DNA of 64,000 nt from contig NZ_RQZH01000003.1 in the NCBI RefSeq assembly GCF_003932845.1, positions 117,151 through 181,150 on the forward strand, written 5' to 3'. Every line of letters starts with the position of its first letter. The first letter of the stretch is position 1. The stretch comes from Prevotella sp. OH937_COT-195 (lineage in GTDB: Bacteria > Bacteroidota > Bacteroidia > Bacteroidales > Bacteroidaceae). The notes beneath the pieces are model-generated. The model ran no database searches. It saw only the letters and a program-made list of their open reading frames with translations, and was not told the origin of the DNA. Positions 35,487 to 43,934 of the stretch are shown here, one piece after another. The position numbers and the translations under genes were made by a program.

Positions 35487-36560
35487 CTTTTTATTTTCTT
35501 ATGATAAAATTCAATTTTGTTATATTTAGATATTATCTTTTCTATATATTCATACGAAAGCATCCTTGTCAAATCAATCGTAATAGATAAAACATATATA
35601 AGAATCAAGAAAAAACCAATCATTAAAATACAAATTATGGAATCATAAGATTCATATAACTGTTTTACAAACACACTGAAATAATTAAAATAGATATTAG
35701 GGTGACAATGAAATAAAAAAACTGCAAAACTTGATGCTCCTATAAAATTTACAAACTTATTGGAAAATTTCAATTTTGAGAAAAAGAAAATCAAGTATAA
35801 TGATGTAATAATTACCAATGGGTTTGTATATGAAATCATTTTAAATGTGACATCATGCCCCCCAAGAATAGATAAGAATGATAATAATGATTGCAAAATT
35901 ACTATCGACATTATTATAATTAAATCTTTACCAAAGATCATATCTCGAAAATGCAGGGCGTGAAGTTCTCAGATAACGAGCAAGTAAATAAAGTCCCACA
36001 AATGATATTGGAGTATATCCTTCGTTAAAAAATCCAGTATCCGGAGAAAGCCAACCATATATAGTTTGAAAAAAGAAGAAAGAGATAAGAACATGTTTTT
36101 GTTTATTTCTTGGCGCATGTTCTATAAAATAATTCAGAGCGGGAGACAGGCACAACAAAATAAGATATGACTTGACAAACCAACCTCCCTTGAATAATAA
36201 CAATGGTTTAATATCTTCCCTAATATTAAATTCTTCACCTAATATAATAAGAAATACGTAAATGGTTATGAAAAAAAAGAATATCTGATAAAGAAATTTA
36301 GAAAAACTCCTAAATTTCATATTTATACCGAACCATCCGGATATCATTATAAAACAATTTACGGCACCAACTGACATAAACTCAAAAAAGATTCTTGTAA
36401 TAGCAGATTCTGGTGCTCCTAAAACATCTTCTTTTGTTGGAATGCCTAACACATGGAAATCTGCATGTTCGATTAGTACAAAGAACATTAAGAGAATCCT
36501 TAACAATTCGAAATTCGACTGCCGTTTCTTAATATTAAAAAGGTTTTCTGTTATTCCCAT
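35483..36560 (-). pseudogene. Acyltransferase-3 family membrane protein, split by a frameshift
   Basis: Two reading frames overlap by 14 bases (35928-35941). The N-terminal part, 210 residues from 36560, has 'FELLRILLMFFVLIEHADFH' (catalytic His region) and several membrane segments; it stops at 'SRYDLW'. The C-terminal part, 152 residues in the next frame, continues with 'LIIIMSIVILQSLLSFL' and 'NFIGASSFAVFLFHCHPNIY', the usual end of acyltransferase-3 (PF01757) sugar O-acylases. Together they make one protein of ordinary length, so a single frameshift near 35940 is likely. A real mutation or a sequence error; no long homopolymer is at the junction. Confidence 0.75.
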
Positions 36561-36573
36561 TTTTAAAACATTA

Positions 36574-37665
36574 TTAATATATAGATTCTCTCAGTTGTTC
36601 AAGAAAGTCTCTTCCATTATGGATATCAGGTTCAAGATAGTTTCCTTCTGCCCATTCATTCCATGCCTTAATAAACATCAATTTGTCATTATGTGTTTGA
36701 CTGTTTGATATTATATCTATAATATTTTTACAGACTTCTCCCCATTTGTCGGGTGTGTTCTTATCAAAAACAGTCCCACGGTATCCACTTCTTGGACTGT
36801 GGTCGAATCCGGGTTCTATACATGGTATTATATGATGATTTGTTTCATAATTATTTTTGAAAAAATCTATGGTGTAATCAACATATTTTTCATAATGAAC
36901 GACATAAGGTTTGTGGAAATACTTACGTTTAAGAAATCCTATTTTTCTTGTTATCTTATTGTCTGCATGATAGTGCGCGTCAACAAGATTGTCAACAACT
37001 ACATGCTTAAATCCATTTTCTATCGCAATCTTAATTTGGTATGTTTCTTGGCATAGTCCAAAAAAGAAAAATTCTTCAATACCATTTTTCTTTGCTAAAG
37101 CATTCCATGTCTTTGCAAAAAGACGAAAATCATTGAAACTCGTACTGAATAGCCCAAAAACAGGTTTCCCGTCAACTTTAATATAACGAGAATCTTTAAA
37201 AGCAGGCAACATCGCATAAAAATGATTTGTATAATCATCAATGCCTTTGTACGTCTGTTCTATTAAAAGTTTGTCAGGTGAGTTATCATCCCATGTTTTT
37301 GCATACCATGAATGATTTGCCCAACATAGACAAAATGGAAAATTTGGTTCACCAGTACTCACAACTTCTGAAAATACACGGTCTAAAAGTCTGTGACCAT
37401 TAAACCAATAATGCCAATAACAAAACCCTTCAATTCCATGTGCTTTGGCCATCTCTGCTTGTTTGACACGTGTTTCCGGAACACGAAGATCGTAATATCC
37501 TAAATCTGCGGGGACACGCGGTTGTATATGACCTCTAAACAGCGGTTTGGCCTTACCGACATTAGTCCACTCTGTAAACCCCGGAGCCCACCACTCGTCA
37601 TTCTCTATCGTAGGATAGAACTGTGGCAAATAAAAGGCTATCGCTCGTACTCTTGGTTTTTTCAT
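36574..37665 (-). CDS. WbsX-like glycoside hydrolase 99-type protein
   Basis: 363 residues. 'AFYLPQFYPTIENDEWWAPG' 'FTEWTNVGKAKPLFRGH' and 'GIEGFCYWHYWFNGHRLLDR' match WbsX (PF14307) proteins of O-antigen and capsule loci. The C-terminus 'FIKAWNEWAEGNYLEPD' is also conserved. Related to GH99 endo-mannosidases. In polysaccharide clusters its activity is not settled (glycosyltransferase or trimming enzyme). Two bases separate it from licD. Confidence 0.85.
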   Translation of the reverse strand: MKKPRVRAIAFYLPQFYPTIENDEWWAPGFTEWTNVGKAKPLFRGHIQPRVPADLGYYDLRVPETRVKQAEMAKAHGIEGFCYWHYWFNGHRLLDRVFSEVVSTGEPNFPFCLCWANHSWYAKTWDDNSPDKLLIEQTYKGIDDYTNHFYAMLPAFKDSRYIKVDGKPVFGLFSTSFNDFRLFAKTWNALAKKNGIEEFFFFGLCQETYQIKIAIENGFKHVVVDNLVDAHYHADNKITRKIGFLKRKYFHKPYVVHYEKYVDYTIDFFKNNYETNHHIIPCIEPGFDHSPRSGYRGTVFDKNTPDKWGEVCKNIIDIISNSQTHNDKLMFIKAWNEWAEGNYLEPDIHNGRDFLEQLRESIY

Positions 37666-37667
37666 AT

Positions 37668-38519
37668 TTATCTTCTGTAAGCAATATATCCATGATGATA
37701 TACACGTTTTTCAATTGGAGGCAACTGCATGTAATCACCATATTCTTCTCTTAACATCTTATCATAATGTTTTGTTATATAAAACTCATCATTTTCAAAT
37801 GGTACTTTTACGCGGTCATTGAACCAGTCGCGCTCAAATACAATTCTTGCCCAATTCCAATTCGGAACACCGACATATTTATAATCCTCAAAAGTATATT
37901 TTATAACTTTTTCTTCTAATTTCCTTTGATAATAACATATACCAAGAATGCGCCTGCGAAGTTTTGATAACGTTAATCTTGGATTTTTAAAAAACTCCAC
38001 TAATCTAATTTCTCTATATTTTTTTATAGCAGACATAAAAAGTTCATCCCTTTCCTTTGCAGTCCTATCAAAGGCTTTTTTTGCATCATTATATGAGTTT
38101 GCAAGTCCATCAACAGGGTAAACATCTACAAATATTCCATGATCAAAATCAATAAAATTATTTTCAAGAACCCTATATCTCATGTCACAAATACGTGTTA
38201 TTCCTAATGGGTAGTTTTTAACACACTTCCAATTAAATACCTTGAGATCTTCTATTGGGTGATTTGTCAAATATAGAATAAATCTCTCATAGTCTGGACG
38301 AGGCATCAAAATATCCACATCATCATCCCATGGTATAAACCCTTTATGCCTTATAGCACCTATTAATGTGCCAAAAGCAAGTGTATAACGAAATCCATGT
38401 TCCTCACAAACACTAGTAATTCTTTTCAGAATTCTAAGAGAAACTTCTTGTATTTCTTCTATTTTTAATGAAATTTGTTGCATATATTCTACATTGTCTT
38501 TATTTGTTCTTTTAACCAT
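37668..38519 (-). CDS. LicD-family phosphotransferase
   Basis: 283 residues. 'RYTLAFGTLIGAIRHKGFIP' and 'WDDDVDILMPRPDYERF' (about 45-80) are the LicD/fukutin signature, with the D-D-D-V-D acidic metal site. Family members move a phospho-alcohol (phosphocholine, glycerol phosphate or ribitol phosphate) from a CDP carrier to a sugar. The start lies inside the end of the cytidylyltransferase gene (31-base overlap), so the two are made together. See the glycerophosphodiesterase and cytidylyltransferase entries for the proposed pathway. Confidence 0.87.
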   Translation of the reverse strand: MVKRTNKDNVEYMQQISLKIEEIQEVSLRILKRITSVCEEHGFRYTLAFGTLIGAIRHKGFIPWDDDVDILMPRPDYERFILYLTNHPIEDLKVFNWKCVKNYPLGITRICDMRYRVLENNFIDFDHGIFVDVYPVDGLANSYNDAKKAFDRTAKERDELFMSAIKKYREIRLVEFFKNPRLTLSKLRRRILGICYYQRKLEEKVIKYTFEDYKYVGVPNWNWARIVFERDWFNDRVKVPFENDEFYITKHYDKMLREEYGDYMQLPPIEKRVYHHGYIAYRR

Positions 38520-38893
38520 GATGAAGAAACTCCTTCTGTACGTGGAACCACAATCGTTTCCTTACCATGTTTAATACACCATTCTATTGCACGTTGAAAA
38601 CCCTCATGTGTCTGATCCGGTCCTGTGGCTAAGACATCAAAGTCGCAAGTCTTAACAAGTTCGTCAATCCCTTCATAAGTAATCACCTCATCAACATACC
38701 TTATGGCCTTTACCATATACATACGTTCCTCTGTGCCGTATATTAACTGCGTTCCCGGTTTAAACTTCAAAACAACGTCTGATTCCTGAACAGCAACAAT
38801 TAGCCAATCACCAAGTTTCCTTGCTCGCCTGAATAAATTGACATGACCTATGTGTAACATGTCATACACACCTACTGTCAAAACTTTTTTCAT
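38489..38893 (-). CDS. TagD-like cytidylyltransferase
   Basis: 134 residues, full length for the glycerol-3-phosphate cytidylyltransferase family. 'VGVYDMLHIGHVNLFRRARK' holds the HxGH nucleotide site (HIGH). 'RTEGVSSSWLKEQI' is the second conserved block. Makes a CDP-alcohol from CTP and a phospho-alcohol. Glycerol-3-phosphate is the most likely substrate, but choline or ethanolamine phosphate cannot be excluded. Its start shares one base with the phosphodiesterase stop. Confidence 0.85.
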   Translation of the reverse strand: MKKVLTVGVYDMLHIGHVNLFRRARKLGDWLIVAVQESDVVLKFKPGTQLIYGTEERMYMVKAIRYVDEVITYEGIDELVKTCDFDVLATGPDQTHEGFQRAIEWCIKHGKETIVVPRTEGVSSSWLKEQIKTM

Positions 38894-39624
38894 TATATCA
38901 TTTCGTTTAAAAGCACATCCGTATTAATCAAATCTGTTCCAATTCTCCAAAATCTATCAGCAGTCTCAGCGTCATTTACAGTGGCGACTTTCATAACAAA
39001 TCCCAATCTGTGACCATAACGTACAATTTTTTCGAACTGTTCTATGTCACCTCCATAATAACTAAAAGACATTATCATTTTCTTGCAAAGCAGTGATTTA
39101 AATGCCGCCTCTATCAACATCTTACGTCCCCATGATCCGCCAAGCTGACATATCAGTTTCCTGTCAATCAATGCAAGTTTAAAGAAATCAGGATCTCCCC
39201 ATATTATCCGTTGTTTCATATCATATTTACACGCCAAGTTGTATAGGTATTTATAATTTGAATATGAATATTTCTGGAAAGTAAGATCAAGCATCACCCA
39301 TACGTCTTTACATTTCCCAAATTTTATAAACTCTTCAACACATGTAATAGGGATGAAACTTTCACATGACAAAGAATATGATTTCAATTCATCATAAGAG
39401 GTCTTTGTAACATCAATAGTAACCTTTGCTTTATTAATATATGCCTCCAAAAAGATACTGTGATTCAATATGCCAACACCATCTTTCGTAAATACAACAT
39501 CACCTTCAACAATGCCATATCCTAAAGATTCTATCACATGCTCATACAATAAAATTGTATTTTCCGGAGCAGTTCCCCTATGACGTGCATGTGCTATATA
39601 TTGCTTCTTAAAAAACGGAGCCAT
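38893..39624 (-). CDS. Glycerophosphodiester phosphodiesterase-family protein
   Basis: 243 residues. 'HARHRGTAPENTILLYEHVI' is the GDPD His-Arg opening. 'GIVEGDVVFTKDGVGILNHS' carries the Glu and Asp metal ligands, but the usual catalytic 'HD' pair reads 'HS'. No signal peptide, so probably cytosolic. GDPDs release glycerol-3-phosphate from glycerophosphodiesters. Followed at once by tagD-like and licD genes, it may feed glycerol-3-phosphate (or a phospho-alcohol) into CDP activation. The His-Ser change makes activity less certain. Confidence 0.78.
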   Translation of the reverse strand: MAPFFKKQYIAHARHRGTAPENTILLYEHVIESLGYGIVEGDVVFTKDGVGILNHSIFLEAYINKAKVTIDVTKTSYDELKSYSLSCESFIPITCVEEFIKFGKCKDVWVMLDLTFQKYSYSNYKYLYNLACKYDMKQRIIWGDPDFFKLALIDRKLICQLGGSWGRKMLIEAAFKSLLCKKMIMSFSYYGGDIEQFEKIVRYGHRLGFVMKVATVNDAETADRFWRIGTDLINTDVLLNEMI

Positions 39625-39645
39625 TCTCTGTGCAATAAATACAAA

Positions 39646-41106
39646 CTATTCTGCATTTATTTTCTTTTTAAAATAATAAGATTTAAAATTACATTTTAAA
39701 TATAAGTAACTCTCATTCTTCATCAGTATAGAAGATAGTATGTAAATTGCGATTCCAATTGTAATCTGAAGCGCAATTATAATCATGTCACTGAATGGCA
39801 ACAATCTACCCAATAAAACCACTACTATTACCATAATAAAAGACAAAAGCACATTTTCTACTACATCTTTCAACTGTTCTTTTATTGGATAAGAAATTAA
39901 TTTACGATTGGGAAAAGCATTCACGATGAATGCCCACAATGAATATATTAGCATTCCGACACAAATAGCTAAAGGACTTATCATGGCTGTTATGACAAGA
40001 ATGACCACCAATGGTGGTTTCTTGTAAATTTCCAACTTCAAAACCACATCCGCCTTTCCAATAGCATTTAGTGCTTGCAGGTTTGCCATTGACAACAAAT
40101 TAAAAAGTTCCATTACACATATAACCCGCATAAAAGGTATGCACGGACTCCATTTCTCTGTATATAACAATACTACAAGCTTGTCTGAAATTGCTGCCAA
40201 ACCAAAAAGAAGCGGCATCATAAGGTAGCTACAGGTTTTCATTGAACGACTCAGTGCTCTTTTTACTGCCATTTTGTCGTCTTGTAACTTTGTCAAGACC
40301 GGAAAAAGAACACTGCTGACAGTTCCTGAAATATTCCTGTTTATTATTCCGGGAATGCCTTCTCCTCTGTTATAAAAAGCCAAATCTGCATTTGTATAAT
40401 AAAAACCGATGATATATCCACGTAACTGAAAAAATATCGTGCCTAAAAAACTTGAACTTGAAAACTTCCATCCATACGAAAATAAACCAAGAAATCTTTC
40501 TTTGGAAAACTTAAAACTTGGCAGCCACCTGACTTGAAAATAAACAGCAAGTGTGCCAATTATGCTACTTGACATATTTTGCCCCACCAATGCCCATGCA
40601 CCATATCCCCTGAAAGCCATAAAAATGCCTATGCCACCTGATAATAGCGAACTGACGAATGTTGTGTAAAAATAAGTCTTAAACGCCATCTTCCTGCTTA
40701 TTATGGAAGTCTGTATGGTTGACAAAGTACCGAGAGGCATTAACAATGCAGACACACGGAGTATCGGTGTCAACCTGTCATCCTTGAACATTTCGGAGAA
40801 GTATGGCGCAGAAAAGAATACAATCGTGTATATTATGATTGATAATAATAATTGAGCCCAGAATATTGTGGATAAGTCCAAATCATCAACTTCTTTTTTT
40901 TGAATCAACGCGGCACCTAAACCACAATCAATGAATATACCAAGCAATAGCATGTACATTCCGGCAAGGGCAACAGTACCGTAATCAGAAGGTAATATAA
41001 GACGTGCTAATACTACTGATACAGCGAATGTTATTATCTGTCCAAGCATCTTCTGCATAAATTGCCAGAAGACCCCTGACATAGTTTGTTGTTTTAAAGA
41101 ACTCAT
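39646..41106 (-). CDS. Lipopolysaccharide/capsule flippase (Wzx, MOP superfamily)
   Basis: 486 residues with about 12-14 membrane segments. 'MSGVFWQFMQKMLGQIITFA' opens the protein, and 'RLILPSDYGTVALAGMYMLL' is the usual first-helix pair of the polysaccharide biosynthesis (RfbX) family. Moves lipid-linked repeat units across the inner membrane for polymerisation by the Wzy-like protein at 30.4-31.5 kb. First structural gene after the UpxY-like regulator. Confidence 0.87.
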   Translation of the reverse strand: MSSLKQQTMSGVFWQFMQKMLGQIITFAVSVVLARLILPSDYGTVALAGMYMLLLGIFIDCGLGAALIQKKEVDDLDLSTIFWAQLLLSIIIYTIVFFSAPYFSEMFKDDRLTPILRVSALLMPLGTLSTIQTSIISRKMAFKTYFYTTFVSSLLSGGIGIFMAFRGYGAWALVGQNMSSSIIGTLAVYFQVRWLPSFKFSKERFLGLFSYGWKFSSSSFLGTIFFQLRGYIIGFYYTNADLAFYNRGEGIPGIINRNISGTVSSVLFPVLTKLQDDKMAVKRALSRSMKTCSYLMMPLLFGLAAISDKLVVLLYTEKWSPCIPFMRVICVMELFNLLSMANLQALNAIGKADVVLKLEIYKKPPLVVILVITAMISPLAICVGMLIYSLWAFIVNAFPNRKLISYPIKEQLKDVVENVLLSFIMVIVVVLLGRLLPFSDMIIIALQITIGIAIYILSSILMKNESYLYLKCNFKSYYFKKKINAE

Positions 41107-41152
41107 CGCATTAAAATATTCCCGAATGAGAGATATTTATTTATTGCACAGT

Positions 41153-42247
41153 TTAATTTAAAACTTTGTGCAGGCACGGATAATGCAAGGTTTCATAATT
41201 TTCGAAGAACATTATTATTATCCGTTTATTCTTTTTAGGATTGTCTTCTTCTTTCCACCGGTTTACTATATTACTTGTCTGCGCCCGATAACAATCGTGT
41301 CCGGTACAGCCGTATAAGGTAGTAAGAAGGAGAACTGCGGCTTGCTCTACCTTTATGCCATTTAATATATTATCAGTCTTTTGTAGCAATGTGTCCATTT
41401 CATCGGTTTTGCCTAACACGAGATACGCCGGAAGCAGCAAAGAATATTGTTTGCATCTTAATATCGGTGTGGGCATTTCGAGACAGCCGAAGAGGTTTAT
41501 TATTTCTTGAGCAGTTCGGCGGTCATCATCGGTCACTCCTTCTGCCGAATGGTGGCGCATTATGGCCTCGTGCATTTTCGTGAAAAGGCGGTCGTTGTTG
41601 AGTTTGGTGTATATGTGTTTACCGCTTTCGTTCAAAGCCACTACTTCGTATTGCCCTTGCTTCACATGTAGCAGCGGCACCCAAAGCCAGTCTTCCACAC
41701 ATACCATAACGCTCTTTTGTCCTGCACCGGGTTGTATCATTACCGTTGCCTCTATCCCCATGAACTGCCCATCGGTTATTCTCACCCTGTCGCCTCTCAT
41801 CAGTTTGTCCGGTTCAGGTGTATATACCGGCAGTACGTCATCGTATGCCCGCGCCACCCACCGGAGATTTTCCATGACTTCGTCCGTTATATATGGATAA
41901 TATTGCCTGTCCTCTTCACGCACCCGCGGCAGAAAATTATATCGTTTCAGCGTACCGCATTTCATCTTGTATATTTCTTTCTCGGAGGCATGCACGAAAA
42001 CATAGTTAAACAAGAGCGGACGGGATGTCTTTGTCATTTTCCCGCGTAAACTCTTTACTTCCATATACGACGGAGCGAAATATTCAAACAAAGTTTCCCC
42101 GTTCTTCTCACGTAGTTCGAGTTCCTCTTGTAGTCCTGCCGATGGCGAACCATGATGTCTGTATGGTAGTACCAGCACGTACCATCTTACGACATTACAA
42201 TCTTTTGAAACAGTCTTTTTTTTCACATCACCACACAACTCGGCCAT
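41153..42247 (-). CDS. UpxY-like NusG-family transcription antiterminator with long C-terminal extension
   Basis: 364 residues. Residues 18-135 form a NusG N-terminal (NGN) domain ('VVRWYVLVLPYR', 'FAPSYMEVK', 'RPLLFNYVFVHASEKEI'). Residues 150-170 match a KOW motif ('RGDRVRITDGQFMGIEATVM'). UpxY proteins of Bacteroides relieve early termination within the capsule operon they head and are about 170-190 residues long. This one has roughly 150 extra helical residues with no recognised domain. It is the first gene of the minus-strand capsule locus, 46 bases before wzx, with a leader of about 175 bases where it would act. Confidence 0.85.
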   Translation of the reverse strand: MAELCGDVKKKTVSKDCNVVRWYVLVLPYRHHGSPSAGLQEELELREKNGETLFEYFAPSYMEVKSLRGKMTKTSRPLLFNYVFVHASEKEIYKMKCGTLKRYNFLPRVREEDRQYYPYITDEVMENLRWVARAYDDVLPVYTPEPDKLMRGDRVRITDGQFMGIEATVMIQPGAGQKSVMVCVEDWLWVPLLHVKQGQYEVVALNESGKHIYTKLNNDRLFTKMHEAIMRHHSAEGVTDDDRRTAQEIINLFGCLEMPTPILRCKQYSLLLPAYLVLGKTDEMDTLLQKTDNILNGIKVEQAAVLLLTTLYGCTGHDCYRAQTSNIVNRWKEEDNPKKNKRIIIMFFENYETLHYPCLHKVLN

Positions 42248-42427
42248 ATCAGCAAGAATTATAAACCACTGACTATCTGAACCTTAACAAAACAGAAAGA
42301 TGTATTCCCGAAAAAAACATTCATCTTTCCACATATACATTTACTGCTTATATCCTTTACCTTTTTTATGGTTGTATAAAAAGTTTCAATGTCGAAATAT
42401 AACTACAAAAAAGAAATATTTCGCTTG

Positions 42428-42435
42428 CAAAGTTA
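42428..42435 (-). promoter_or_regulatory. -7 element of the capsule-operon promoter
   Basis: Minus-strand TAACTTTG (complement of 42428-42435) lies about 180 bases before the UpxY-like start, implying a long leader. No clear TTTG at the usual distance, and no inverted repeats of the invertible-promoter kind were seen around it. Confidence 0.5.
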
Positions 42436-42517
42436 CAAATATTTTTTGAAATATATTACATTTCTTAAATGTGTTTTTAAGAAACAGCAAAATTAAAAAT
42501 AAAAGACAGCATCGTTT

Positions 42518-42548
42518 TTTGCATTCCATTAAAAATTTAATACCTTTG
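42518..42548 (+). promoter_or_regulatory. Strong plus-strand promoter of the candidate small RNA
   Basis: TTTG at 42518-42521, 19 bases, TACCTTTG at 42541-42548. Exact Bacteroidetes consensus, predicting transcription from about 42552, where no coding frame begins for another 290 bases. Confidence 0.65.
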
Positions 42549-42551
42549 CAC

Positions 42552-42690
42552 ACTCGAAATACTCTGTATCAAGCAAATGACATTCACCGAAAAAGTTGCT
42601 TCAGAATGGTAGAAACATGCGTCTATTAACATATAAATATTTCCCCTCGACCCTAACGTGAGGGTCGAGAGACAGTTTTCGAGTATAAAG
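42552..42690 (+). ncRNA. Candidate structured small RNA or long structured leader
   Basis: The predicted transcript starts with actcgaaa (42552-42559), which can pair with tttcgagt (42677-42684). Inside lie a weaker stem (aagcaa / ttgctt) and a perfect 9-bp hairpin (ctcgaccct / agggtcgag, 42646-42669, 6-base loop). The three helices give a closed junction-like fold of about 133 bases. It matches no RNA family I recognise by eye. It may be a free small RNA or the leader of the outer-membrane protein gene at 42843. No T-run follows the closing stem, so termination is unclear. Confidence 0.4.
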
Positions 42691-42842
42691 TGGCAGCAGG
42701 CGAAAAAGTATGACGAAATACATTACCGAACGTGCCAACTATTTTGGAATAGGAACATAAATCAAGATGACAAAACATTACCCACAATATAAAATATATT
42801 TTTATTGCAGTAATTTACACGACTCGCCATTATGATAAAAAA

Positions 42843-43444
42843 ATGAGAAAAACATCAAAAACAATATTGGTAGCAACAGTAGTTTTGTTCACCACATTGC
42901 CTGCATCTGCCGGAGATCACAAACCTTCCGTAACGAAAACGACAAAGAACATATCGACAGAACTTTTTGGATCTTCCAACGGGATAGGACTACACTACGA
43001 CTCCCGTCTGAAAGGAAATAACGGGTGGGGATACTCGGCAGGATTGGCATGGGGATATTCCAAGTCGAGCAACTTATTTAACAGTGTCGAACAATATCAT
43101 CTTATCTCCTTTGTGCCGCGCATGAATTATCTATTGGGCAAGAAAAAAAGCAAACTCGAACTCGGCATTGGCACTAACATTGGCTATCTTATAGGAAAAA
43201 ATGAATACGACATATACGACATTAAGGAAAAAGGGGGTTATAAATACCATGAGTACGCCGGGCATGTGAAAGAGAAAAAAAATTCTTCACCTACTATATT
43301 TTCGGCAACATCGGCTACCGACTGCAGCCTTGCAGGGGTTTCACGTTCCGTGCCGGACTGTCACCGTCGTTCGGACTGGGCGGCAAGCACACACTCGACC
43401 GTCTCTATTTGGTGCCATACATAAGTTTCGGGAAGTCGTTCTAA
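42843..43444 (+). pseudogene. Outer-membrane beta-barrel-like protein gene, frameshifted in an A8 tract
   Basis: The gene opens with a signal peptide ('MRKTSKTILVATVVLFTTLP'..'ASAG'), followed by amphipathic strands ('GWGYSAGLAWGYSK', 'YHLISFVPRMNYLLGKK', 'SKLELGIGTNIGYLIG') typical of a small porin-like barrel. At 43275-43282 is a run of eight A. In the present frame the protein then becomes unrelated ('SSPTIFSATSAT') and stops at 43424. One more A would continue as 'FFTYYIFGNIGYRLQP' and 'LYLVPYISFGKSF', ending in an aromatic residue as outer-membrane barrels do, at 43444. Either slipped-strand switching or a sequence error. Confidence 0.65.
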
Positions 43445-43793
43445 ACAAAGAAAGCAAGTTTATGCCCCTATGTTTCCACATAAATGCGAAGTGCAATTAA
43501 AATCAACTTTACCCCTTCTGCTTGTCGAAGAGTTTAAACCAACAATCGTAAATCATCCAAAAATGCTACGCGAAGAAATTTATATAATGTAAATTCGGTA
43601 TAAGAAAGTTTAATGCTCCTTTAAATTTTGATTATAAACAAAACATTGAGACCTTCGCAAAATTAGTTGTTTTTGCAGAAATCTCAAGTTCCTTACGCAA
43701 TTTATCATCACTTATCGGGGTAAATTATCTGAAAATCTCATTTATTATGCAGATATTTTATTACCTTTGTGAACAGAATACAACTTTAAGAAT
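43445..43793. other. Intergenic stretch, promoter-like element only
   Basis: AT-rich and without a supported gene. 'aattcggtataag' near 43590 resembles the ends of the IS982-type repeats found at 60.1 and 63.6 kb, possibly an eroded end. TACCTTTG at 43762-43769 is a -7 element without a clear partner. Confidence 0.35.
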
Positions 43794-43904
43794 AATGTAG
43801 ATTTAACGGAATCAAAGTTGTTATGTTTGCAGAATGGTAATGAATGGCTTGCCGGACAGATTTGCAAATATCCTGCAACGATTTCCAAACATTTAAGTGT
43901 TTAA
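43794..43904 (+). pseudogene. Possible fragment of a RhuM-type N-terminus
   Basis: The frame reads 'NVDLTESKLLCLQNGNEWLA' then 'GQICKYPATISKHLSV' and stops. The pattern 'vDvkle...eWLt..QIa.lf...TISKHL..IF' is the DNA-binding N-terminus of RhuM/KilA-like proteins, here without the rest. It lies just before the AlbA-type gene. Weak, short match. Confidence 0.25.
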
Positions 43905-43934
43905 GAAAAGGAAACATAGATATGGCATAAGATT

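Noticed and set aside
42247..42540. Search for an invertible capsule promoter
   Set aside because: The region between the UpxY-like gene and the divergent promoter has no matching inverted repeats of the length used by Bacteroides invertases.
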